From positions 1 through 64,000 of the forward strand of contig CAVOII010000016.1 of NCBI GenBank assembly GCA_963696025.1: a stretch of DNA of 64,000 nt, written 5' to 3'. A program made the position numbers and the translations under genes. Positions 19,575-28,273 of the stretch are shown in pieces (within the stretch, counting starts at the first letter, position 1; each line of letters begins with the position of its first letter). The notes beneath the pieces are model-generated. The model saw only the letters and a program-made list of their open reading frames with translations. It was not told the origin of the DNA and did not search any database. This stretch comes from JABCYV01 sp963696025. Its GTDB lineage: Bacteria; Acidobacteriota; Terriglobia; Terriglobales; Acidobacteriaceae.

Positions 19575-19666
19575 AAATCAGCCTTGTACACTCGCCTATT
19601 GTCGATCGGTAAGCGGTGCGCTGGGCATGAGCGTTCTCAGCTCCTCCTTCGGGATATCGTTCTCGA

Positions 19667-19989
19667 TCAATATTGAGCTCTACCTTTATACCAGCTCTCT
19701 TCTGGCGACCCTTCAAGACGACCGTGCTCTCGCCGCGCGCCCGCAATGGTGCGATCAACCGAGAAGGCACCGGCCCCCGGATCATCAGAAATGCAGCCAT
19801 CGCGATCACCAGCAGGTGGTACTCGAAGCCCCCACCTTTCTGAGCGCCGCTCCAATTCATGAAGAATCCGAAGGCGCTATGCACGGTCATAATCGCAACT
19901 ATCATGTTTATGCCGCCCAGCGGAATTCCGACTATAGAATTCAGACGACGCCATGAACCGGTTGGATTCAACAAGAGCTTTGCCTTCAA
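19667..19989 (-). pseudogene. DoxX family protein remnant
   Basis: The minus strand carries the C-terminal half of a DoxX-type small membrane protein: 'MIVAIMTVHSAFGFFMNW', 'GGGFEYHLLVIAMAAFLMIR' in one frame, then 'GAGAFSVDRTIA' in another, so there is a frameshift near 19775-19790. The N-terminal membrane segments normally found before this are absent from all upstream frames. DoxX proteins are four-helix membrane proteins of uncertain redox role. It is truncated and shifted, and lies next to another broken gene and an IS remnant, consistent with a decaying stretch. Confidence 0.65.
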
Positions 19990-20096
19990 TGAGCTGCGAT
20001 GGTCGGGCCTCGCATTGCTATTAGTTTGCAGAATGCGGATGTCTTAGCACCAGCGTAACCTGCTCACCATCCACGAGCGCATCACAATATCGAGCT

Positions 20097-20619
20097 ATGC
20101 GCTTCACTCGAAAACACGTGACGGTGGCGCTGGTTCTGGTCGGATTCGCTCCTTACCTGCCGTTGGCCCAGAAGACGGGAAGCTTGGGCGCGAATGCCCA
20201 AAGCCAAGCAAACCGACAGCAGTCTCCTGTTGCATTGACCCCAGCCGACGGTTTGTCTGTCATTGCGGCCGCACTCGATTCACGCCTCCATTCAGGTCGC
20301 CAGGGTGATTGTTCACACCTCGTGCATGCAATATATATGCGGGCCGGTCTCTCCTACCCCTACGCAAGTTCTGCCGATCTCTAATATGGGAACCGATGAT
20401 TTTCAGCGGGTGACGCATCCCAAGCCAGGGGATCTGGTTGTTTGGAGTGGGCATGTCGGGATCGTCGTTAATCCAGCACAGCACGTCTTTTTCAGTACCC
20501 TGCGTCAGGGTCCAGGAATCGATAGCTACGGTGCGCTGTATTGGAAACAGCGAGGGCCAGTGAGGTTTTACCGCTACATTAGAGGCGTGCGAGGTACGTC
20601 AGCAATCTCACGGCATTAA
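20097..20619 (+). pseudogene. NlpC/P60-like cell-wall hydrolase, one frameshift
   Basis: Secreted papain-like peptidase of the NlpC/P60 group. The first frame gives a signal peptide ('KHVTVALVLVGFAPYLPLA') and the catalytic cysteine region 'RQGDCSHLVHAIYMRAGLSY', then stops at 20384. The second frame continues without loss as 'GTDDFQRVTHPKPGDLVVW', the catalytic histidine 'SGHVGIVVN', and 'YRYIRG', stopping at 20619. Removing one A near 20380-20383 (CTCTAATATG) joins them exactly. Thus a single-base insertion, either real or a sequencing error. All catalytic residues are otherwise intact. Confidence 0.75.
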
Positions 20620-20821
20620 GCCCAGAAATCGCGGCCCGAAATGTTTGTAAATTATCGCCACTTTCATCAGTCGCTGACTATGGTGCGGGTTCAGGAGGAC
20701 TTCCCCAATATGTTTCGACTGGCGAAATCGAAATGCTACGCCAAGACTGAGCCGGCGCCAGTTTCTGAGTAGCCGACCACACGCCCAGGTGACGAGCCGA
20801 TTCTGGATCGTGAGTGATAAG

Positions 20822-20843
20822 GCGAGTTGGTGTTGAAAAACTC
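20822..20843 (+). repeat. Left IS end: direct repeat and inverted repeat
   Basis: GCGA at 20822-20825 followed by the inward-reading terminal repeat GTTGGTGTTGAAAAACTC at 20826-20843. The frame of the transposase remnant runs out through this end. Confidence 0.8.
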
Positions 20844-22124
20844 GGTTCGAAGACGCGTTTTCCCTCAGGGGAGTTTCTTCCGATTCGTGTTTTTCTTTTG
20901 CTAGTGGTTGCTGACGCGCTTGCCATCGCTGGTTGCGCTCTCATGTTGAGGAACCGCACCAGTCGTTTCCGGTTCTGGGCCACAGCAGCTAGGTAGAACT
21001 GCTCACGCACGAACTTGATTCTGCGTAGGCGCAAGCGCCGCAATCCAATTGGTTCTTTAGTTCCGAGAACAGAGCCTCCACTTTCCGTCGCTTGCGTAGC
21101 GCCGCGGCGAACTCCGGGGTCTTGGCTACCTCATTGGCCTTCTGTCTCGCCGCTTCGCGCCTGCGGGGCAGAGATAGCAGTTTTCTTCCGCCAGGTAAGT
21201 GAACTTCTCGATCCCGTATAGATCAGGGGGCGAGTTCGGACCTTGCTTCACGCGAATGTAAGCCGTAATCCCACGATCATCGAGCCCTGGCAGCAGTTCA
21301 CCGTTGCCGTAGGTGTTATCGGCCGCCACCCCCATCGGTCGCCGGCCGTATCGTTGGTAGTAGCGATCGATCATGTCTCGTGCCGCCGCACTCTCCTGAC
21401 TCAAACCGGCGGCCGTCGCTTGCACCCCCACGATCACCCAGCTTTCATTGTCGATCAGATAGTTATCGAAGTAACCCAGTTCGGCAGCGCCATTCCCCTT
21501 GCTCAGCTACGTCGAATCCGGGTCGGTAGTCGACACCTGGTCTTGCGGATGGATGGCTTCGCCATCGCCGTTCTCCTGCTCTAGTTCTTCCAGGTACTTT
21601 CGCGCCCCATAGTTCACTGGCGCTGCCTCCCTAAACTGTTCGCGGGGGATACGACTGTGGTGGCTCGCGTTCGCCATGATGAAGCTGCCATCGACCGACA
21701 TCTGCTCCCCCTCCACCAGACCCGCAGCGATGCACTGCTCCACAATGCGCTCCAACAACTCCTGAAACAGCTTCGACTCCTGAAAGCGGCCATGCCGGTT
21801 CTTCGAGAACGTCGAGTGATGGGGAATCTCCTGCTCCAACCCCAACCCGGTGAACCAGCGCCACGCCAAGTGCATGCGCAGTTCTTCCAGCAACTTCCGC
21901 TCACTGCTGATGCCGTAGAGATACCCCAGCAGCAGGATCCGCAACCGCACTTCCGGATCAATCGACGGTCGCCCCGTTTCGCTGTAGGATGCATGCCACT
22001 TCTCCCCCACAAAATCGAAACCGACGTAGCGGTCGATGAAACCTAACAAGTGGTTTTGAGGAACCTGATCTTCGATGCGGAAGTAGTAGAACAGCGACTC
22101 CGAACGGTCGTGTTGCCCCATCAT
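20826..22124 (-). pseudogene. IS1182 family transposase, broken
   Basis: The N-terminal two thirds start at 22124 ('MMGQHDRSESLFYYFRIEDQ') with the DDE domain region 'SVDGSFIMANASHHSRIPRE'. Damage: an amber codon at 21507-21509 where a tyrosine codon is usual in the family; the same frame continues ('NYLIDNESWVIVGVQATAA', 'GVAADNTYGNGELLPGL') to the cysteine-rich 'CYLCPAG'; then about 50 codons are missing; then the C-terminal part appears in two further frames ('EVAKTPEFAAALRKRRKVEA', then 'LRLRRIKFVREQFYLAAVAQ'). The hurt is too extensive to be sequencing error alone. Confidence 0.88.
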
Positions 22125-22240
22125 AAGCAGCCAGACTCCGAGAATCGCGATTGCCTGCAGCATCACTAACTCTCGTCTGCTTATAACCTTGTTGTTGTCG
22201 CCCTCGCAAGCACCAACTCGGTGACTTTTTCAACACCAAC
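20826..22240. mobile_element. Degenerate insertion sequence, IS1182-like
   Basis: A 1415-bp element carrying a broken transposase on the minus strand. Its ends are inverted repeats: reading inward from 20826 and from 22240, both give GTTGGTGTTGAAAAA then C or G then TC (17 of 18 identical). A 4-base direct repeat GCGA sits at 20822-20825 and 22241-22244, as expected from target duplication. The element is shorter than typical members because part of the transposase is deleted. It cannot move by itself now. Confidence 0.85.
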
Positions 22241-22244
22241 GCGA
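22223..22244 (-). repeat. Right IS end: inverted repeat and direct repeat
   Basis: The terminal repeat occupies 22223-22240 and reads GTTGGTGTTGAAAAAGTC on the minus strand. The second copy of GCGA is at 22241-22244. Confidence 0.8.
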
Positions 22245-22323
22245 TATTTCAACACTAATCCTTGTACAGATGGGTCAGTCCTACTCTCTGTTCTTCGCAA
22301 ACGCTCTCCAGTACGCCTCACGA

Positions 22324-22352
22324 TTGACAGCTAATTTACCGGCCGCTACACT
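22324..22352 (+). promoter_or_regulatory. Near-consensus sigma-70 promoter
   Basis: TTGACA at 22324-22329 and TACACT at 22347-22352 with a 17-base spacer. It is about 60 bases upstream of the first alpha/beta hydrolase, which also has a strong ribosome site (AAGGAGAGGAGG) before its ATG at 22415. One of the best promoter matches seen in the window. Confidence 0.7.
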
Positions 22353-22414
22353 TTCCCACCAGCCGGAAATCTTAGAGGCCCGGGCGAACTGTTAAGGAGA
22401 GGAGGTAGCGAGCA

Positions 22415-23110
22415 ATGAACAACATCGTTCTGGTCCACGGCGGCTTTGTGGACGGCTCTGGCTGGGAGGGCGTCTACAGGACCCTAAAAAAGAAGGGCTA
22501 CAACGTCAGCATCGTCCAAAACCCTACCCTATCGTTGGCAGACGACGTGATGGTTACCAAGCGAACTCTTGCATCGCAGGACGGACCTGTAATTCTCGTC
22601 GGCCACTCTTATGGTGGAGCGGTGATCACTGAAGCCGGAAACGATCCCAAGGTTGCAGGACTCGTGCATATCACCGCCTTTGCTCCGGACAAGGGCGAGT
22701 CCGTGGCCACGCTTATCAAAGATCCGCCGCCCGGGGCACCCGTACCGCCGATACTGCCTCCGCAAGACGGCTATTTGTTCCTCGACCGGGCGAAGTTCCG
22801 CGATTCCTTCGCAGCCGATGTGGACGCAGAAAGAGCCGCTTTCATGGCTGACTCTCAAGTCCCGTGGGGCGTGGAGGCTCTCAGCGGCAAGATCAGTGAA
22901 CCGGCGTGGAAGGCCAAGCCGAGCTGGTACCTGATCGTGACCGACGATAAGATGATTCCACCTGATGCCCAGCGTTCCATGTCCAAGCGGGCGGGCTCTA
23001 CGGTCGTTGAGGTCAAGGGCAGCCATGCCATCTACGTGTCGCAGCCAGAGGCTGTCGCAGCTCTTATCGAACAAGCCGCCAAGAGTGTGAAGACCTCCGC
23101 CGCCGCTTAG
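22415..23110 (+). CDS. Alpha/beta hydrolase, tandem copy 1
   Basis: 231-residue cytosolic alpha/beta hydrolase of the methylesterase/hydroxynitrile-lyase-like group. Oxyanion 'VLVHGGFVDGSGWEGVY', nucleophile elbow 'LVGHSYGG', acid in 'TDDKMIPPDAQRSM' and histidine in 'VKGSHAIYVSQPE'. No signal peptide. Followed 44 bases later by a paralogue on the same strand, so the two form a small operon behind the strong promoter at 22324. Close relatives hydrolyse small esters; the substrate is unknown. Confidence 0.9.
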   Translation: MNNIVLVHGGFVDGSGWEGVYRTLKKKGYNVSIVQNPTLSLADDVMVTKRTLASQDGPVILVGHSYGGAVITEAGNDPKVAGLVHITAFAPDKGESVATLIKDPPPGAPVPPILPPQDGYLFLDRAKFRDSFAADVDAERAAFMADSQVPWGVEALSGKISEPAWKAKPSWYLIVTDDKMIPPDAQRSMSKRAGSTVVEVKGSHAIYVSQPEAVAALIEQAAKSVKTSAAA

Positions 23111-23154
23111 TAACCCCGCTCCGTCAAAGCCGGAGTGCGTGAAAGGGGAACAAA

Positions 23155-23865
23155 ATGAAACCTACGCAAACCAAACCAAGCATCGTGTTCTGCCACGGGC
23201 TCTGGGCGGACGGCTCGTGCTTTAGCAAGGTGATTCCAACACTTCAGGCAGAAGGTCACCAGGTGATCGCCGCCCAGTATGGCCTCAACACAACCGCGGA
23301 CGACGTCGCCACCGTAAGAAGCACGCTGGGGCGGGTCAGCAGCCCGGCCATCCTCGTCGGTCACTCTTACGGCGGAAGCGTCATCACCGGCGCCGGAACC
23401 GACGACCGCGTTGCCGGGTTGGTCTACATCGCCGCGCTCGCTCCGGACGCCGACGAGACATCTCAGACACAGCAGTCGAACTTCCCGAAGACGGACGTCT
23501 TCTCTTACATCGAAGTCGCGGACGGACGTATCTGGCTCCGTCCGGAAGGCATCGACTGTTTCGCAGGCGATTTGTCTGAGCAGGAAAAGAAGCTGGTTTG
23601 GGCGACCCAGTGCGTGCCGGCTCCCGACCTGTTCAACGCGAAAGTCGGAGGAACTGCCTGGAGATCGAAGCCAAGCTGGTACATCGTCGCCAAGAACGAC
23701 CGCACCGTCCACCCCGACATGGAACGGTTCGTTGCCAAGCGGATGGGCGCCACCACGACGGAGGTCGCCAGCAGCCACGTTGCCATGCTCTCCCACCCCG
23801 ACTTGGTGATCGATGTAACCCGTGCCGCCGCAAATGCAGTTCAAAAAGCCACGGCAGCAGCGTAA
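23155..23865 (+). CDS. Alpha/beta hydrolase, tandem copy 2
   Basis: 236 residues, clearly a paralogue of the preceding gene: 'VFCHGLWADGSCFSKVI', nucleophile 'LVGHSYGGSVITGAG', then 'KPSWYIVAKNDRTVHPDMER' and histidine in 'VASSHVAMLSHPD'. A ribosome site (AAAGGGG) precedes the ATG at 23155. The two copies share fold and motifs but differ over most of their lengths, so this is an old duplication rather than a recent one. Probably co-transcribed from 22324. Confidence 0.9.
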   Translation: MKPTQTKPSIVFCHGLWADGSCFSKVIPTLQAEGHQVIAAQYGLNTTADDVATVRSTLGRVSSPAILVGHSYGGSVITGAGTDDRVAGLVYIAALAPDADETSQTQQSNFPKTDVFSYIEVADGRIWLRPEGIDCFAGDLSEQEKKLVWATQCVPAPDLFNAKVGGTAWRSKPSWYIVAKNDRTVHPDMERFVAKRMGATTTEVASSHVAMLSHPDLVIDVTRAAANAVQKATAAA

Positions 23866-23966
23866 AGCGGGTCGTGGATCATCTTTTGGCTACGTGGTTC
23901 AGCGGTTTCGGTAACTGTTCAGCGAGGGGTTCATTCAGGTTAGTGAGTCGTTCTTCCTGGATGACG

Positions 23967-24003
23967 GGCGCCCTTCCCTTACGCGTTTTACGGAAGGTGC
24001 GCC
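23967..24003 (+). terminator. Stem-loop between hydrolases and kinase gene
   Basis: GGCGCCCTTCC at 23967-23977 can pair with GGAAGGTGCGCC at 23992-24003 (one bulged T), with a 14-base loop. There is no T-run after it, so as a terminator it would be imperfect. Its position about 100 bases after the hydrolase stop and 50 bases before the kinase promoter fits a transcription barrier. Confidence 0.4.
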
Positions 24004-24049
24004 GACAATTCATCCAAAGTTGTTGGTTCCGACGCGGGACCGCGGCACA

Positions 24050-24055
24050 TATAAT
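24050..24055 (+). promoter_or_regulatory. Minus-10 box just before the kinase start
   Basis: Perfect TATAAT at 24050-24055, ending 11 bases before the ATG at 24067. Transcription would start about at the ATG, so the message would be leaderless or nearly so; consistent with this, no ribosome site is visible. The minus-35 region is poor. Confidence 0.5.
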
Positions 24056-24066
24056 TTATCGAACGG

Positions 24067-27000
24067 ATGGCTCTTAACCCCGGCACCAAACTCGGGCCCT
24101 ACGAAATCGTTTCTGCGCTCGCCGCCGGCGGGATGGGCGAGGTGTACAAGGCTCGTGACACCCGCCTGGAGCGCATCGTCGCCATCAAAGTTTTACCCGA
24201 GAAGCTGTCCGAGAAGCCCGATCTGCGTCAGCGTCTGGAGCATGAAGCGCGGACCATTTCCAAACTTTCTCATCCCAATATCTGCACCCTGTACGACGTC
24301 GGATACGAGGAAGGGATTCACTTCCTTGTGCTCGAGTTCGTCGAGGGAAAGACGCTGCGCCAACTGCTTGCTTCCAACCTTCTCCCTATGCGAAAGGTCA
24401 TTCCGATCGCAGTGCAGGTTGCCGACGGGCTGGCCGAGGCTCATGAACTTGGCATTATCCATCGAGACTTAAAACCTGAGAACCTGATGGTCTCAGCCGA
24501 GATGGTAAAAATTCTTGATTTTGGGTTAGCTAAAGTCGCGCTTCGGGACGAACAGTTGTCCAACTCTTGCTCCACCGCTGTCGTTCAAACTGAGGCAGGT
24601 CTGATTCTGGGTACCATCGGATATATGTCGCCGGAGCAAGCGAGCGGTCAGACACTCGACTTCCGGTCAGACCAGTTCTCTTTCGGATTAATACTTTACG
24701 AAATGGCAACCGGGAAGCGCCCATTTCAAAGGAAGACCCAGGCGCAGACTCTGTTGGCGATTGTCCAGGAAGAACCCGAACCGATCGGTTCGTTGAACCC
24801 CGAAGTTCCCCCACCATTCTGTTGGGTGGTTGAACGCTGCCTGGCCAAAGAGCCCGAGAAACGCTATTTCTCGACCCGCGATCTGGCGCGCGACCTTGTG
24901 GCAATACGGGACCGCCTATCAGATCTCCAACATAAGCGCGCGGAGACTCGTCCGAGCAATTTGCCGATGTCGGGGAGCACGCTTATCGGACGCGATCAGG
25001 AACTGGCTGCGGCCAAAGAGCTGTTGCTTCGACGCGACGTGCGCCTGGTCACGGTGACGGGACCCGGAGGAATCGGAAAATCTCGTCTCGCGCTGGAGGT
25101 GGCACGGGACATGGTGCAACACTTTCCGGCAGGGGTTTATTTTGTGCCGCTCGCCGGGGTCAGTGATCCGGGCTCGATCGCTATCGTAATCGCGCAGACG
25201 CTGGGAGTTCGGGAGACAGGAGGTCAACCGCAGCTCGAAACATTGAAGGAATACTTGCAGAATTCTCTGAGCGCGCCAATGCTTCTGCTGATCGACAACT
25301 TCGAGCATATGGTTGCGGCAGCACCCATGCTGGCCGAACTAATGGTTGTGGCGCCTAATCTCAAGCTCCTTGTGACGAGTCGCCAAGCCTTACATGTCTA
25401 CGACGAATACGAGTTCCCGGTGCTGCCGCTCACCCTGCCGGATGCTAAGTCCTTACCTCCCCTCGAAGTGCTGTCGCAATATTCGGCGATATCTCTGTTT
25501 ATACAACGCGCCGTGGCGGTCAAGCCGGATTTCAAATTTAACCAAGAAAATGCGACCGCTGTGGTGGAGATCTGTTCGCGGCTGGATGGGCTGCCACTCG
25601 CCATCGAGCTTGCAGCCGCCCGCACCAAGCTTCTCTCGCCTGCCGCCATGCGGACGCGGCTGGCGAGCCGCCTGCAGCTGTTGACTGGCGGCGCACGAGA
25701 CCTGCCCATTCGACAGCAGACACTTCGGCAAACAATTGATTGGAGCTATGACCTTCTGAACGCGTCTGAGCAGAAGCTATTCAGGAGGCTCTCCATTTTC
25801 GTAGGTGGATGCACGCTGGAAGCAGTTGAATCCGTGTGCGACACGAAACAAGACCTGGGATTGGACGTCCTAGATGGCATGGCGTCGATGGTGGACAAGA
25901 GCCTGGTGCGGCAGATTGAACAGGGGGACGGTGAACCGCGCTTTGTCATGCTGGAGACGATTCGCGAGTATGGCCTGGGAAAAATGGCGGAGAGCGGAGA
26001 AGAGGCGCAAACCAGGCGCGCCCATGCCGCCTACTGTCTGGTGCTGGCAGAAGAAGGGGCTGCGGAGGACACTGGCGCAAACCAGAAGGGATGGCTGGAC
26101 CGGTTCGAGCTCGAGCATGACAACTTTCGCGCCGCCCTCGAGTGGCTTACAGAAACCGGCAACGCAGAATGGGGTCTGCGCTTGGGAGTAGGTCTTTTCC
26201 GCTTCTGGGAGATGCGGGAGTATCTCGCCGAAGGCCGGGAACGCTTAGGAAAACTGCTGAAACTCGAAGCATCATCAGCACCAACCAACGCCCGGCTTCG
26301 AGCTCTTTTTGCGGCCGGAGTTCTGGCCGCGGAGCAGGGGGACTACGTTGTCTCCAACGCAGCCCTTGAGGAGAGTTTGGAGATCGCCCGGCGGGCAGAG
26401 GACAAGCGAAGTGTCGCGGTATCGTTGAACGCCATGGCAGTCAATGCCCGCGACCAAGACGACCTTGCTGCTTCGCAGGCTCTGTTCGAAGAAAGTCTGG
26501 CGTTGTGGAGAGATCTGCACGACGGCCTGGCTGTCGCACGTGCACTGAGCAACCTCGCAAATGTCGTCAAGTTACAGGGAGACTACGCACGCGCGCGTTC
26601 GCTCTACGAGGAAGGTCTGTCGATTTTCCGGGAGTTGGGCGACAGAACAGGTGTCGGCTGGGCACTCAACCACCAGGGCGATGTGGCGCGTGACCAGGGG
26701 CAGTGTGAAGCGGCACGATTGCTGTATGAACAGAGTTTGGCAACTTTTCGAGAGCTCAACGATCGCTGGGGCATCGCTGGCTCGCTTGCCGATTTGGGGA
26801 ACCTCGCTCGGGAGCAAGGGGACTGCCAGACAGCGGATTCGCTTTACCGCGAGAGCATAGGGGTATTTCAAGCGCTGGAACACAAGCGAGGGATCGCACG
26901 TCTGCTGGAATCCTTCGCGTGCTCCACAGCGGCACAATCGCAACCGGAGCGCTCGTTGCGGCTGGCGGGCGCGGCGGCCGCGCTCCGCCAGAGCATTGGC

Positions 27001-27171
27001 GCCCCGCTTACAGCGGCTGAGCAGGCTAAACTTGAAACAGGTCTGGAGCCTGCACGGCGAGCGTTGACTATCACGACAGGTCGAACAGCCTGGCTAGAGG
27101 GCTGGGTGATGCCAATCGAAAAAGCTATTGAGGACGTACTGAGGCCCGTCTCTGCTTCCGGCCGGAGTTAG
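24067..27171 (+). CDS. Ser/Thr protein kinase fused to NB-ARC-like ATPase and TPR repeats
   Basis: 1034 residues with no membrane segment. Residues about 10-285 are a Hanks-type kinase: glycine loop 'LAAGGMGEVYKA' (first glycine replaced by Ala19), Lys41 in 'VAIKVLP', 'HRDLKPEN' at 132-139, DFG at 151-153, and 'GTIGYMSPEQ'. Residues about 305-600 are an AfsR/LuxR-type ATPase: 'GPGGIGKS' at 332-339, 'MLLLIDNFEH' from 405, and 'GLPLAIELAAARTKLL'. The rest is helical with repeated TPR-like units ('ALSNLANVVKLQGDYARARS', 'ADLGNLAREQGDCQTADSLY'). Likely a signal protein that senses through the ATPase/TPR part; there is no DNA-binding domain and no obvious target next to it. Confidence 0.95.
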   Translation: MALNPGTKLGPYEIVSALAAGGMGEVYKARDTRLERIVAIKVLPEKLSEKPDLRQRLEHEARTISKLSHPNICTLYDVGYEEGIHFLVLEFVEGKTLRQLLASNLLPMRKVIPIAVQVADGLAEAHELGIIHRDLKPENLMVSAEMVKILDFGLAKVALRDEQLSNSCSTAVVQTEAGLILGTIGYMSPEQASGQTLDFRSDQFSFGLILYEMATGKRPFQRKTQAQTLLAIVQEEPEPIGSLNPEVPPPFCWVVERCLAKEPEKRYFSTRDLARDLVAIRDRLSDLQHKRAETRPSNLPMSGSTLIGRDQELAAAKELLLRRDVRLVTVTGPGGIGKSRLALEVARDMVQHFPAGVYFVPLAGVSDPGSIAIVIAQTLGVRETGGQPQLETLKEYLQNSLSAPMLLLIDNFEHMVAAAPMLAELMVVAPNLKLLVTSRQALHVYDEYEFPVLPLTLPDAKSLPPLEVLSQYSAISLFIQRAVAVKPDFKFNQENATAVVEICSRLDGLPLAIELAAARTKLLSPAAMRTRLASRLQLLTGGARDLPIRQQTLRQTIDWSYDLLNASEQKLFRRLSIFVGGCTLEAVESVCDTKQDLGLDVLDGMASMVDKSLVRQIEQGDGEPRFVMLETIREYGLGKMAESGEEAQTRRAHAAYCLVLAEEGAAEDTGANQKGWLDRFELEHDNFRAALEWLTETGNAEWGLRLGVGLFRFWEMREYLAEGRERLGKLLKLEASSAPTNARLRALFAAGVLAAEQGDYVVSNAALEESLEIARRAEDKRSVAVSLNAMAVNARDQDDLAASQALFEESLALWRDLHDGLAVARALSNLANVVKLQGDYARARSLYEEGLSIFRELGDRTGVGWALNHQGDVARDQGQCEAARLLYEQSLATFRELNDRWGIAGSLADLGNLAREQGDCQTADSLYRESIGVFQALEHKRGIARLLESFACSTAAQSQPERSLRLAGAAAALRQSIGAPLTAAEQAKLETGLEPARRALTITTGRTAWLEGWVMPIEKAIEDVLRPVSASGRS

Positions 27172-27244
27172 GTCAAGTCAGTCGACTGAGCGCAGTCGCA
27201 AAGAAACCGGATGAGGAGTAGGTGGCGATGTTTTCGGCGGGGGC

Positions 27245-27517
27245 TTACTCCGCAGTGGTGGGGTCGATGAGCCGGCGTACTGCGGAGATTCGGTTGGCTG
27301 GGAAGCCTCCCCTTTTTGCATGCTCCCGGATCGTCGCCTCGTCGGGAGCGAGGTAAACGCAGTAAACCTTGTCGCCAGTGACGTAGCTTTGCAGCCAGTG
27401 AATCTCAGGACCCATGCCCTTGAGAACGGCCACGGACTTGCGCGAAATCTCCTGCAGTTCCGCATCGGATAGATTTCCGGCGCCAGGTATTTCCCGCTCG
27501 ATCACAAACTTGGGCAT
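27245..27517 (-). CDS. DUF4242 family protein
   Basis: 90-residue ferredoxin-like-fold protein beginning 'MPKFVIEREIPGAGNLSDAE' with the typical 'WLQSYVTGDKVYCVYLAPDE' core and 'HAKRGGFPANRI' end. Members of this family are small and in one studied actinobacterial case bind nickel; function here is unknown. It is convergent with the kinase gene and divergent from the OsmC gene. Confidence 0.85.
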   Translation of the reverse strand: MPKFVIEREIPGAGNLSDAELQEISRKSVAVLKGMGPEIHWLQSYVTGDKVYCVYLAPDEATIREHAKRGGFPANRISAVRRLIDPTTAE

Positions 27518-27633
27518 ATGGTAGCCTCCGATATACGCATGCTAGCAAGCAGATGGAGTTGCCACAAGAGCGCACGTCGTCGCACCATGTGGGACTGTCT
27601 TAGAATACGGGGGGACGAGTTTCGGAGGTCATC

Positions 27634-28155
27634 ATGGATCTTAAGTCACTTCAAAAACCGCTGAAAGAACAATACCGCGATGACCCCGACAGTTCGCGAA
27701 TCACGCTCAAGGCAAGAGGCGGCCAAACCGAGACTCCGATTGCGTGCTCGGTTGCCGTCGGACGTGCCATCTATCAGGCCGAAGCGCACATGGGAGTGGG
27801 CGGCGCCGGCACCGCTGCTTGTTCGGGCGATATGCTCCTTGGGGCCCTATCAGCCTGCGCGCAGATCACCTGCCAGATGGTCGCCGCGGCCATGGCAATA
27901 CCGATCGAACGGATTGAGGTAACCGTCGAAGGAGATTTGGATCTTCGGGGTACGCTCGGTATATCAAAGGAGGTGCCCGTCGGCTTTCTGCGTATTCATA
28001 CACGATTTGAGATTGTGGCGCCGCGGGCGACGCCTGAGCAACTGCGCGCCTTGCGCGAGAAGACAGAACAATACTGTGTGGTCATGCAGACGTTGACTCA
28101 ACCGCCCAGCTTGCAAACTGAGTGGGTCGATTGCGATAAGCCATCGGCTACATGA
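27634..28155 (+). CDS. OsmC family peroxiredoxin-like protein
   Basis: 173 residues. The two cysteines of the family are visible, in 'LLGALSACAQITCQMVA' and in 'KTEQYCVVMQTL'. OsmC/Ohr proteins reduce organic hydroperoxides with these thiols; the arrangement here is OsmC-like rather than clear Ohr. Starts at an ATG at 27634 behind GGAGG. It stands in a row of small plus-strand genes. Confidence 0.88.
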   Translation: MDLKSLQKPLKEQYRDDPDSSRITLKARGGQTETPIACSVAVGRAIYQAEAHMGVGGAGTAACSGDMLLGALSACAQITCQMVAAAMAIPIERIEVTVEGDLDLRGTLGISKEVPVGFLRIHTRFEIVAPRATPEQLRALREKTEQYCVVMQTLTQPPSLQTEWVDCDKPSAT

Positions 28156-28273
28156 CGGGAAATTAATCGGTCTCGGCCCGTTCGAGTATCGGCGTAATTT
28201 ACCTGTCTCGATTTACCTGGAATCTGCGACGCGCCGATCATCATCAAAAAGAGACAGGAATGGAGTTCAGACA

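Noticed and set aside
19549..19956. 135-codon plus-strand frame after the mutarotase
   Set aside because: Shadow of the DoxX remnant on the other strand; no motif.
20622..20825. Frame continuing from the transposase remnant beyond the IS end
   Set aside because: It passes through the inverted repeat into flanking DNA and shows no family resemblance.
27178..27189. Perfect 12-base palindrome TCAGTCGACTGA between convergent genes
   Set aside because: A single copy, lies after both genes, and no promoter is near; may be chance or part of a weak hairpin.
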